From Butyrivibrio sp. Su6 (lineage in GTDB: Bacteria; Bacillota; Clostridia; Lachnospirales; Lachnospiraceae), in NCBI RefSeq assembly GCF_900108105.1, contig NZ_FNUR01000001.1:62001-126000 (forward strand): a DNA stretch of 64,000 nucleotides, read 5' to 3'. Position 1 is the first letter of the stretch. Every line of letters begins with the position of its first letter. Position numbers and translations under genes: made by a program. Below the pieces are notes generated by a model. The model had not been told where the DNA came from, did not search any database, and saw nothing but the letters and a program-made list of their open reading frames with translations. Positions 10,507 through 17,781 of the stretch are shown here, piece after piece.

Positions 10507-11373
10507 ATGATAACCTACAAGTGTAGAAATTGCGGGGCACAGCTAAATGTTTCTGACGCTGGTGGATTTAGCTGCAGTTATTGCGGTTGCAGAGCCTTTA
10601 TGTCTGATTCGGAACTTAGGGGTAACGAAGCATTCAGGCAAAAAATTCTTTCTTTTTATATGGCAAAAGCAATGGCCAAGGAAGATGATTATTCTGGGGA
10701 TGATCTTTGGGAAGAGACCGGTAGCGTCTCATTCGTCATGGACAATTCAAAACCACTTACAATTGCATATATGGATAAATATGTATATCCGGGAATGGAA
10801 TGTTTTTTGGCAAAAAAGAATGTTGTCTATGTGTTTGATAATGGCAACGAGGCAGATCTGTTCATGAAAGGACTTCTTAGTCTGACATTTCCTGAAGCTG
10901 ATATGAAGCTGGACAGGTGCTTTCCGATACTGACGCAGAGGCTTCATCTGAAGGATGGCAGGGAAGTGCTTGTTTTTGTACGTAAGCCCTACTTTTATCC
11001 GGTTGAAGTTTTTGCACCTTTAAAGGCAGAGCATCTTGCCTGGGTGATTTCCCGTATGGAAAATATCTGCTGCGCATTGGAGTTTTCGGAAATTTCTCAT
11101 GGGGATATCAGTACATCCAGCGTATTTGTAAATCCTGTAACTCACGAGGGAATGTTATTTGGCGATTACAGAAATGTAAGGCGCATCTCAACACAGGAAG
11201 ATCTTAAAAGGATCAGGGAAACAGCAAAGCAGGTAATGGAAAGAGGCAGTGGCCCTTCGGAGCTTTTTGCTTTCCTTGATTCAAAACCAAGAGCAAATGC
11301 ATATGAAGACTTTGAGTACTGGGATACTGTTATTGAAAAAGGCTTTGGCGGCCACAAGTTTGTAAGGTTTTAA
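10507..11373 (+). CDS. Zinc-ribbon protein with a degenerate kinase-like domain
   Basis: 288 residues. The N-terminus is a zinc ribbon with two CxxC pairs (C6/C9 and C23/C26). The rest resembles the C-lobe of aminoglycoside-kinase-like or protein kinases: SHGDIS at about 197-202 would be the catalytic loop (Asp200), and FGDYRNV about 20 residues later would replace DFG. The usual Asn after the catalytic loop is missing and no clear VAIK lysine is visible, so it may be a pseudokinase. An upstream ATG at 10477 is in frame, but the GGGGGAAGG site favours 10507. It is 72 bases upstream of a VWA gene. Kinase plus VWA pairings are known from TerY-type stress modules; that link is inference. Confidence 0.55.
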   Translation: MITYKCRNCGAQLNVSDAGGFSCSYCGCRAFMSDSELRGNEAFRQKILSFYMAKAMAKEDDYSGDDLWEETGSVSFVMDNSKPLTIAYMDKYVYPGMECFLAKKNVVYVFDNGNEADLFMKGLLSLTFPEADMKLDRCFPILTQRLHLKDGREVLVFVRKPYFYPVEVFAPLKAEHLAWVISRMENICCALEFSEISHGDISTSSVFVNPVTHEGMLFGDYRNVRRISTQEDLKRIRETAKQVMERGSGPSELFAFLDSKPRANAYEDFEYWDTVIEKGFGGHKFVRF

Positions 11374-11445
11374 GCCTTTTGTTAATAAAAATGTATGTTG
11401 ATCAATGATCAAAAAAGAAAAGTATGAAAAAAGGGGAAAAAGAAA

Positions 11446-12324
11446 ATGGGATATGGAAGTTATTCAGCATCAGATTGGGTTAAGCTAAAAAACAGCAGAA
11501 ATCTGTCAAGAAATCAGAGTGTAGAAGAGGTTTTTACAAAAAAACAGTGCGATCCCAAATATGATCCAAAATATATAGGAACAAGAGAGTGCTTCGATTC
11601 AGAAGATCATCCAAATACAACACCTATCGTTGTTGGCCTTGATGTCACTGGGTCTATGGGATATCTGGCAGTTGAAGTTGCTACAAACGCTTTAAATGAG
11701 CTTATCACAAAATTGTACTCTACAGGAGCTGTAGAAGATCCGGCTTTAATGTGCGCAGCATACGGTGATTATCTGGACAATTCACCACTTCAGGTTACTC
11801 AGTTTGAATCTGATATCCGTATTGCGCAGCAGCTTTTGGATATTTATTTTGAAAATCATGGCTATGGAGAAGTAGTACCTACATGCCTTTGGGAGTTCCT
11901 TGCCCATCACACAAACATTGATGCCATCAATAAGAGAAATGAAAAGGGATTTCTTTTTACAATTGGTGACAAGGCAACAATCAGAAAAGAGTATGTAAAA
12001 GATACCATTGAAAGAGTTATCGGTGATAAAACCGGATATATTTCAAGGGAAGCGGTACTTGCTGCTGTTCAGAAAAAGTTTAACGTATTCCACATAACGA
12101 TTGATCAAGGAAACATTGAAAATCAGAATCTTTTACCGGGACACACGATCATTATAGAACGCCAGCATATCGGTAATATTCCTGAGATCATTATCAGCAC
12201 TATACAGATGCAGAAGGGTAAAAAACTTGAGGAAGTTTTGGAGCAGTGGGAGGAGCTTGACAGACCTGCTATAGGTGCTGTTCTTTCACGACTTTCTTTT
12301 GAAGATAACGGAATCAGTTTATGA
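11446..12324 (+). CDS. VWA-domain protein
   Basis: 292 residues. A von Willebrand A fold is indicated by the MIDAS-like VVGLDVTGSMG segment (D66, T68, S70) at the end of the first strand, followed by an amphipathic helix and later LMCAAYGDYLDN. No signal peptide or membrane segment, so it is probably cytosolic. AAGGGGAAA precedes the ATG. Its stop overlaps the next start (ATGA at 12321-12324), so it is translationally coupled to the adenylosuccinate-synthetase-like gene. Cytosolic VWA proteins commonly act as metal-dependent scaffolds with AAA, kinase or nucleotide-processing partners; here the visible partners are the kinase-like and PurA-like proteins. Confidence 0.7.
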   Translation: MGYGSYSASDWVKLKNSRNLSRNQSVEEVFTKKQCDPKYDPKYIGTRECFDSEDHPNTTPIVVGLDVTGSMGYLAVEVATNALNELITKLYSTGAVEDPALMCAAYGDYLDNSPLQVTQFESDIRIAQQLLDIYFENHGYGEVVPTCLWEFLAHHTNIDAINKRNEKGFLFTIGDKATIRKEYVKDTIERVIGDKTGYISREAVLAAVQKKFNVFHITIDQGNIENQNLLPGHTIIIERQHIGNIPEIIISTIQMQKGKKLEEVLEQWEELDRPAIGAVLSRLSFEDNGISL

Positions 12325-13526
12325 AAGCCATTGCTGTCATTGGGAAAAACTTTGGAGATGAAGGTAAAGGCCTTGTCTGTGCCTCTTTTGCCAAAAAAGA
12401 AAAAAGGACGCTGATTATAAAGCATAACGGAGGCGGCCAGGCAGGGCATACCGTGGAGGATGAGAGCGGAAAGCGGTTCATTCATCATCAGATAGGATCC
12501 GGGGCTGAGTATGGCGCAGATACGCTTTTGGCAGATACTTTTTTGATCGACCTTTTTCAGCTTGGAAATGAGTTAAAAGAGTTTGAGGCTTTATATGGCT
12601 TTACTCCGAAGATATATGCCGAAAAGAATACAAGGATCACGATCATAGATGATGTGCTTCGAAATATGTTCATTGAATCTGCCAGAGGGAAAGAGCGGCA
12701 CGGCAGCTGCGGAATGGGCATAAATGAGTGCCTGAACAGACACGAATGCGGACTGGTTCTGACTGTCTGTGATGTGCGGGATAAGTCTTTTAAAGAGCTT
12801 CTTGATACACTGATTGATTTTAGAAATAAATATGGTCAGAAAAATCTGGATTTTATAAAGATTCTGTTTGAGGAAAATAACCCGGGTGAAAAAGCAGATT
12901 ACTATGATATGCTTACAAACAGCGATGTACTTGCGAACTTTGCGGAGAGTATAAAAGAGACGGTGAAGCATATTGAAATAATAGATGCTTCAACCGATTT
13001 CTTGCTTGGGTATAGTCAGGTCGTTTTTGAGACCGGGCAGGGACTTTTACTTGATAATGACTATAAAAAGTTTGCTCCATACCTTACACCTTCAAAAACC
13101 GGTCTTTGGAATATAGCATCTTTTCTTGATGAAAGAAATTTGAAACTTGATAGAGCGGTCTATGTTACCAGATCTTATGTTACAAGGCATGGTAACGGAC
13201 CACTTCCGGGAGAGTGTGACAGAAATGAATTTCCCGAAGTAACCATGGACCTTACCAACATAGATAATGAGTGGCAGGGTAGCATCAGGTATGCAAGGCA
13301 TCAGGATATTGAAGACTTTGTACTACCTGTAAAAGAGGATTATAGAAGCGTAGGGCAGTTTAGAAGCGTGAAAGAAACGGAGCTTTCGATTTTTATTACA
13401 CACCTTAATGAAACTGACGGATTCATTTATTTTAAGGATGAAGAGATTCCTTTTGATAAGCTGAAAGATATTCTGAAAGCTAAATATGGCTTTTCTGCTG
13501 TATATGGTTTATGGGATAGATGCTAA
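12321..13526 (+). CDS. Divergent adenylosuccinate-synthetase-like enzyme
   Basis: 401 residues, a clear PurA homologue but not an ordinary housekeeping PurA. Retained: the GTP loop GDEGKG with Asp13 and Lys16, GGGQAGHTV with His43 (catalytic acid/base pair of PurA), VFETGQGLLLDND (Gln and Asp of the active site) and GNGPLPGEC. Altered: the IMP-phosphate loop reads HGSCGMGINEC instead of the usual TTGRGIGP, and the arginine-rich TGRRRRTGWLD segment is replaced by NEWQGSIRYARH. This suggests GTP-driven activation of a different purine-like or nucleotide substrate. Phage PurZ shows that this fold can change substrate, but this protein keeps Asp13. It overlaps the VWA gene by 4 bases and is followed by hairpins. 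Confidence 0.75.
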   Translation: MKAIAVIGKNFGDEGKGLVCASFAKKEKRTLIIKHNGGGQAGHTVEDESGKRFIHHQIGSGAEYGADTLLADTFLIDLFQLGNELKEFEALYGFTPKIYAEKNTRITIIDDVLRNMFIESARGKERHGSCGMGINECLNRHECGLVLTVCDVRDKSFKELLDTLIDFRNKYGQKNLDFIKILFEENNPGEKADYYDMLTNSDVLANFAESIKETVKHIEIIDASTDFLLGYSQVVFETGQGLLLDNDYKKFAPYLTPSKTGLWNIASFLDERNLKLDRAVYVTRSYVTRHGNGPLPGECDRNEFPEVTMDLTNIDNEWQGSIRYARHQDIEDFVLPVKEDYRSVGQFRSVKETELSIFITHLNETDGFIYFKDEEIPFDKLKDILKAKYGFSAVYGLWDRC

Positions 13527-13547
13527 ATAAACTTAGAGGCAGTGAAA

Positions 13548-13577
13548 GAGAATGAGATTATTCACAACTTCATTCTC
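13548..13577 (+). terminator. Hairpin after the PurA-like gene
   Basis: Eight-pair perfect stem GAGAATGA (13548-13555) with TCATTCTC (13570-13577), starting 21 bases after the stop codon. There is no T tract, so it may be a 3' stabilising stem rather than a terminator. Confidence 0.4.
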
Positions 13578-13601
13578 AATTTGTTACGCTGTAGATTAGG
13601 G

Positions 13602-13650
13602 AGAGTATTCCGTTGAATGTAATTGGCTTTCAACGGAATACTCTTCCTTT
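13602..13650 (+). terminator. Long hairpin, probable operon terminator
   Basis: Perfect 16-pair stem: 13602-13617 pairs with 13629-13644 (core AGTATTCCGTTGAA), with an 11-base loop, followed by a pyrimidine-rich TCCTTT. It probably ends the kinase-like/VWA/PurA-like operon. Confidence 0.65.
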
Positions 13651-13707
13651 GTATATGCGTAAGTGAGTTGGATACGTATATGACCTTCTGAGAAAAGTTT
13701 ATGTTGT

Positions 13708-13903
13708 GGCTCCGTCCGCCACCATTGACTGAGCCTGAGGAAAACGCCCTGCAGGCTCTGCCGACGGTGAGGATGATGGGAACAGTAGATTTTATCTCAC
13801 CGTCGGATTCAGCATTTTAGCGTTTTCCCCAGAACCCGTCAATGGCAAGCACCTTCGGTGTGGCCTGGTTAAGGTGCCTCAGGATCCAAATCCGAGAACA
13901 GTA
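13708..13903 (+). repeat. Left arm of the inverted element, with nested hairpin
   Basis: Three nested stems are visible: CCATTGAC (13722-13729) with GTCAATGG (13838-13845); GGAAAACGC (13739-13747) with GCGTTTTCC (13820-13828); CCGACGGTGAG (13761-13771) with CTCACCGTCGG (13796-13806). The terminal loop contains GATGATGGGAACAGTAGA. Confidence 0.8.
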
Positions 13904-14043
13904 GGGGGTGGCTACTTTTAAGGATGTATGTGACTATATGTCTGCGTCTTTCAATGTAAAGAGAGCGAAGATTCTGTTTTGGAAATATATCCTGATTTTT
14001 GAGCTTACGACACCATGCGACTTGGTTTTTGACTTGTGATTTT

Positions 14044-14463
14044 GGGCATATACGGCCTTATTTGAGGTTACCACACCATTATATAGAGATCATATGTCCT
14101 CAGTTCACTCATCCAATGGATGTGGCAATCCATTTTTTCTCGTATATGCCCAGTTTCACTTCCTGAAAATACTGTCGATGGATGTGTTAACTTAAAAAAT
14201 ATGACTATATACCCACTTCGCTTTGATAATCCGAATTTTCTATGTTCCATTCAGTCCATATGATCGTGAAGAATAATGGTTTGGGCATATAGCAGCTTTT
14301 TGTGAGGCCAGCCACCCCTCACGAGCGCTCAAATGGGCATATAGGCTGATTTCAAGCCTCTGGCCACCCATTAAAAGGGTGGCTGCAAGCCTGATATCCG
14401 GCTATAAGCCCAAAAACGGTTTTATTACAGGTGGCCGAGCTATTAAAAACAAGCTATATGCCC
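14044..14463. repeat. Six GGGCATATA motifs in both orientations
   Basis: Exact GGGCATATA at 14044-14052, 14283-14291 and 14335-14343. Exact complement TATATGCCC at 14143-14151 and 14455-14463, plus TATAAGCCC at 14403-14411. All fall in the central part of the inverted element. They could be protein-binding sites or pairing strands of a folded RNA. Confidence 0.7.
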
Positions 14464-14537
14464 AAAACAGCAGCTCGCTCTCATAACATTGGGAGCCGAG
14501 GGAATAAAGCCTTATACGTTCTAGAGGAATCAACATA

Positions 14538-14736
14538 TACTGTTCTCGGAGTCAGAGCCTGAGGCAATTAAAATCAGCCACACCGCAAGGTGCTTGCCAT
14601 TGACGGGGCATGAGGAAAACGCTACAATACTGGATCCGACGGTGCAAGAATCTATCTACTGTTCCCATCATCCTCACCGTCGGCTCGCTGACCAAGGCGT
14701 TTTTCTCAGGTTCAGTCAATGGTGGCGTACGGAGCC
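14538..14736 (-). repeat. Right arm of the inverted element, same nested hairpin
   Basis: Reverse-complement copy of the left arm. The same three stems recur: CCATTGAC (14597-14604) with GTCAATGG (14715-14722); GGAAAACGC (14614-14622) with GCGTTTTTC (14697-14705); CCGACGGTG (14636-14644) with CACCGTCGG (14675-14683). Confidence 0.8.
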
Positions 14737-14777
14737 GTAATCAATTCCCAATTTCTTACGCTTATACGTAGAATAAC

Positions 14778-14822
14778 AGGGACGGTTCAAATGACTTTTT
14801 ATAAGTCAATTGAACCGTCCCT
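14778..14822. repeat. REP-like palindrome
   Basis: Perfect 13-base arms AGGGACGGTTCAA (14778-14790) and TTGAACCGTCCCT (14810-14822), with an inner six-pair stem (14792-14797 with 14803-14808). Palindromes with GGGACGGTTC/GAACCGTCCC arms are, to my recollection, scattered through clostridial genomes as REP-like elements. No transposase gene lies nearby. Confidence 0.7.
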
Positions 14823-14908
14823 CTGTCTTCATTCCATTGATTAAAGTATCGTTTCCAATACACATATTTGTTTCATCATATGGTTATTACTGTAAAGGAT
14901 GAACTGAT

Positions 14909-14944
14909 AAAAAAAGAATGCTTACGCCATCGGCGTAAGCATTC
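14909..14944 (-). terminator. Terminator of the hexapeptide-transferase gene
   Basis: Perfect 13-pair stem (14916-14928 with 14932-14944, arm GAATGCTTACGCC), loop of three, with seven A at 14909-14915 that read as a U tract on the minus strand. It lies 44 bases beyond the stop codon. Confidence 0.9.
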
Positions 14945-14987
14945 GTAATAAGGATCAATTCTTTTGAACCAATTATTGTTTGATAAT

Positions 14988-15656
14988 TTAATTCTTTTTT
15001 ACTACGTGATCTTTATCTTTGAAGATGTGGCCTTCAGGAATGCAGCCACGAACAGAAGAGAGTGGATATACGTTGCAGTTTCTTCCGATGACTGTTCCGG
15101 GGTTAAGAACTGAGTTGCAGCCAACTTCAACATTGTCACCGAGCATTGCGCCCATTTTCTTAAGACCTGTCTCTACCTTGTCGTCAGCGCCGTTCTTAAC
15201 TACGACCAAAGTCTTGTCGCTCTTAACATTTGAAGTGATAGAACCTGCTCCCATGTGAGCCTTGAATCCAAGGATTGAATCTCCAACATAGTTATAATGA
15301 GGAACCTGAACCTTGTTGAAAAGAATTACATTCTTAAGCTCGGTTGAATTTCCAACAACAGCTCCTTTACCAACGATTGCGCTTCCTCTTATGAATGCGC
15401 ACTGTCTGATTTCTGCATCCTCATCTATGATACATGGTCCGCCAAGGTAAGCTGAATCAAAGACCTTAGCGCTCTTTGCAACCCATACATTTTCACCGCG
15501 TTTTTCATATTTATCAGCTGGAAGGCTGTTTCCAAGTTCAATGATGTAATCCTTGATACCTGCAAGAAGCTCCCATGGATATTCTTTTGTTTTCATATAA
15601 TCAGCAGCGATAGTCTCATTTAAATCATACATATTTGAAATCTTAAATTCTTCCAT
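14988..15656 (-). CDS. Left-handed beta-helix (hexapeptide) acyl/nucleotidyl-transferase-like protein
   Basis: 222 residues. From about residue 55 on, the sequence shows repeated [LIV]-G-x(4) hexapeptides (VWVAKSAKV, AIVGKGAVVG, AMLGDNVEVG, TVIGRNCNVY), a left-handed parallel beta-helix like the acetyltransferase half of GlmU and related sugar-nucleotide enzymes. The N-terminal 55 residues are helical. A nucleotidyl-transferase Rossmann domain is absent, so it is at most the transferase part; HMGAGSITSNVKSD resembles the GlmU/UDP-GlcNAc pyrophosphorylase-like group. GGTGAGG stands upstream of the ATG. Transcribed alone, with its own terminator. Substrate unknown. Confidence 0.8.
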   Translation of the reverse strand: MEEFKISNMYDLNETIAADYMKTKEYPWELLAGIKDYIIELGNSLPADKYEKRGENVWVAKSAKVFDSAYLGGPCIIDEDAEIRQCAFIRGSAIVGKGAVVGNSTELKNVILFNKVQVPHYNYVGDSILGFKAHMGAGSITSNVKSDKTLVVVKNGADDKVETGLKKMGAMLGDNVEVGCNSVLNPGTVIGRNCNVYPLSSVRGCIPEGHIFKDKDHVVKKN

Positions 15657-15920
15657 GTTAAATACCTCACCTATATTTTTGAATTAACAACACAATAATA
15701 ACATATCTGAGAAGATAAGACTAAAAAATCTGTTAAAAAATAAACAACGTTATTGAAATTAGCATCATTATGTGCAAAAATAATGATGGTGTTTTCTGAG
15801 GGTATGTTTTCAGAAGGCATTATCTTTGGCTTGATGCTTGGCAGGCATCGCTTTATGGCCAGTCTAAAATTAGGTAGCAAGTAATGAAAGTTACTTCACA
15901 ATACGAAAGGAGATTTTTTC

Positions 15921-16613
15921 ATGATTTACTCTACAGAGGTAAAAAACATGTGCCCTGTTACACAAGGGGTACACCATGGTGCAGCTCCCATTCCGGAAGA
16001 GGCTAAGTGGGTTAAGTCAAAAGAAATAAAGGATATTTCCGGCTATACACATGGTATCGGCTGGTGTGCTCCACAGCAGGGCTGCTGTAAGCTTTCCTTA
16101 AATGTTAAGGATGGTATCATTCAGGAGGCACTTGTTGAGACTATCGGATGTTCAGGAATGACACATTCAGCAGCTATGGCTTCTGAAATTCTTCCAGGAC
16201 TTACAGTTCTTGAAGCTCTTAACACAGACCTTGTTTGTGACGCTATCAACACAGCTATGAGAGAGCTCTTCCTTCAGATCGTTTACGGCAGAACACAGTC
16301 TGCATTCTCAGAGGATGGTCTTCAGATCGGTGCTGGTCTTGAGGATCTTGGTAAGGGTAACCGTTCAATGGTTGGTACAACATACGGTACACTTGAAAAG
16401 GGACCTCGTTACCTTGAACTTACAGATGGTTACATCACAGATATCGCACTTGATGAGAACGATGAGATCATCGGATACAAGTATGTTAACTTTGGTAAGA
16501 TGATGGACTTCATCAAGGCTGGTGATGATGCAAACACAGCTCTTGAGAAGGCTAAGGGACAGTATGGACGTGTTGCAGATGCAGTTCGTTGCATCGATCC
16601 AAGACACGAGTAA
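15921..16613 (+). CDS. NifU/IscU-like iron-sulfur scaffold protein (GGGtGRT partner)
   Basis: 230 residues. An IscU/NifU-N-like fold with cysteines in GWCAPQQGCCKLSLNV (about 48-63) and ETIGCSGMTHSAAMAS (about 75-90), corresponding to cluster-binding loops of scaffold proteins. AAAGGAGAT precedes the ATG. It is 22 bases upstream of the GGGtGRT gene; this pair is conserved in anaerobic Firmicutes, where the proteins are annotated but functionally obscure. Unlike nif or isc operons, no cysteine desulfurase is next to it. Codon choice is highly biased, suggesting strong expression. Confidence 0.85.
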   Translation: MIYSTEVKNMCPVTQGVHHGAAPIPEEAKWVKSKEIKDISGYTHGIGWCAPQQGCCKLSLNVKDGIIQEALVETIGCSGMTHSAAMASEILPGLTVLEALNTDLVCDAINTAMRELFLQIVYGRTQSAFSEDGLQIGAGLEDLGKGNRSMVGTTYGTLEKGPRYLELTDGYITDIALDENDEIIGYKYVNFGKMMDFIKAGDDANTALEKAKGQYGRVADAVRCIDPRHE

Positions 16614-16635
16614 TAGGTAAGGAGGAAAATATACA

Positions 16636-17655
16636 ATGGCTTTATTTGAATCATATGAAAGAAGAGAGCCCCAGATCCTGGCTTGCCTTAAGGAGTATGG
16701 AATTTCTTCTATCGAAGAGTGTAGAGATATTACAATGGCAGCTGGCATCGATGTTTACAAGCTTATCGAAGGCATCCAGCCAATCTGCTTCGAAAATGCA
16801 AAGTGGGCTTACACAGTAGGCGCTGCTATCGCAATCAAAAAGAACTGCCGCAAGGCTGCTGACGCTGCTGCAGCAATCGGAATTGGTCTTCAGGCTTTCT
16901 GTATCCCTGGATCAGTTGCTGACAGACGTAAAGTAGGTCTTGGACATGGTAACCTTGGAAAGATGCTTCTTGAAGAGGATACAGAGTGCTTCGCATTCCT
17001 TGCTGGTCACGAGTCATTCGCAGCTGCTGAGGGTGCTATCGGTATCGCAGAGAAGGCTAACAAGGTTCGTCAGAAACCTCTTAGAGTTATTCTTAACGGT
17101 CTTGGAAAAGACGCTGCTCAGATCATTTCTCGTATCAACGGATTCACATATGTTGAGACAGAGTATGATTACTACACAGGCGAAGTTAAGGAAGTATTCA
17201 GAAAGTGCTATTCTAAGGATGCTAATTCACCTCGTGCAAAGGTTAACTGCTACGGCGCTAACGACGTTCAGGAAGGTGTAGCTATCATGTGGAAGGAGAA
17301 CGTTGATGTATCTATCACAGGTAACTCAACAAATCCTACAAGATTCCAGCACCCAGTTGCAGGTACATACAAGAAAGAGCGTGTTGAAGCTGGTAAGAAG
17401 TACTTCTCAGTAGCATCAGGCGGTGGTACAGGTCGTACACTTCACCCAGATAACATGGCAGCTGGTCCTGCTTCTTATGGTATGACAGATACTATGGGAC
17501 GTATGCACTCAGATGCTCAGTTCGCTGGTTCTTCATCAGTTCCTGCTCACGTAGAGATGATGGGTCTTATCGGCGCTGGTAACAACCCTATGGTTGGTAT
17601 GACAGTTTCAACAGCCGTTTCTATCGAAGAGGCTGCAAAGGCAGGTAAGTTCTGA
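16636..17655 (+). CDS. GGGtGRT protein
   Basis: 339 residues. Contains the family's name-giving SGGGTGRTLHPDNMAAGP segment (about residues 257-274) and a C-terminal glycine-rich GLIGAGNNPMVGMTVSTAV. No known enzyme fold is obvious, and the family's function is not established to my knowledge. AAGGAGG precedes the ATG and the gene is cotranscribed with the Fe-S scaffold gene, so a role in cluster handling or an iron-sulfur enzyme is the natural hypothesis. The 3' end is followed by three successive hairpins. Confidence 0.9.
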   Translation: MALFESYERREPQILACLKEYGISSIEECRDITMAAGIDVYKLIEGIQPICFENAKWAYTVGAAIAIKKNCRKAADAAAAIGIGLQAFCIPGSVADRRKVGLGHGNLGKMLLEEDTECFAFLAGHESFAAAEGAIGIAEKANKVRQKPLRVILNGLGKDAAQIISRINGFTYVETEYDYYTGEVKEVFRKCYSKDANSPRAKVNCYGANDVQEGVAIMWKENVDVSITGNSTNPTRFQHPVAGTYKKERVEAGKKYFSVASGGGTGRTLHPDNMAAGPASYGMTDTMGRMHSDAQFAGSSSVPAHVEMMGLIGAGNNPMVGMTVSTAVSIEEAAKAGKF

Positions 17656-17781
17656 CCATGATGACTTGACGAGGTCTTGTCGAGTCTAGTCAGCATGGTC
17701 GTTCGGGCGAGCACGAAGTGCGAGAGCCGAACTTCCTTATTAAAATACAAAAAGAGCGAGTGCTAAGCACTCGCTTTTTTT
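17654..17781 (+). terminator. Three-hairpin 3' region ending in a strong terminator
   Basis: Hairpin A, 17654-17700 (GACCATG...CATGGTC, overlapping the stop codon). Hairpin B, 17701-17732 (GTTCGG...CCGAAC with inner GCAC/GTGC). Hairpin C, 17755-17775 (AGCGAGTGC/GCACTCGCT, loop TAA), followed by seven T. C also has an A-rich left flank and can terminate the convergent GGDEF gene. Confidence 0.8.

Larger units (their letters stand above)
13651..14767. repeat. 1.1 kb non-coding element bounded by inverted repeats
   Basis: No convincing gene lies between 13527 and 14988. Within it, 13651-13663 (GTATATGCGTAAG) is matched by the reverse complement of 14755-14767 with one difference, giving element ends 1117 bases apart. 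Inside these ends, 13708-13903 and 14538-14736 are imperfect inverted copies of one another over about 196 bases. The 634-base centre carries repeated GGGCATATA motifs and further small hairpins such as GCCACCC/GGGTGGC near 14364-14384. It could be a non-autonomous mobile element, a structured non-coding RNA locus, or both. No flanking target duplication was found by eye. Confidence 0.75.

Noticed and set aside
12321-13526. Ordinary housekeeping purA
   Set aside because: The IMP-phosphate loop and arginine-rich segment differ strongly from standard PurA and the operon context is unusual; kept as PurA-like only.
14068-14250. 60-codon minus-strand frame inside the inverted element
   Set aside because: No ribosome site, no similarity, and it lies in a repeat-rich folded region.
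13651-14767. Retron or group II intron
   Set aside because: No reverse transcriptase gene lies nearby, and no intron domain V or msr/msd pattern could be recognised; the large RNA possibility remains but unassigned.
15671-15880. Small 69-codon minus-strand frame upstream of the hexapeptide-transferase gene
   Set aside because: Low-complexity AT-rich sequence in the divergent promoter region without a ribosome site or known motif.
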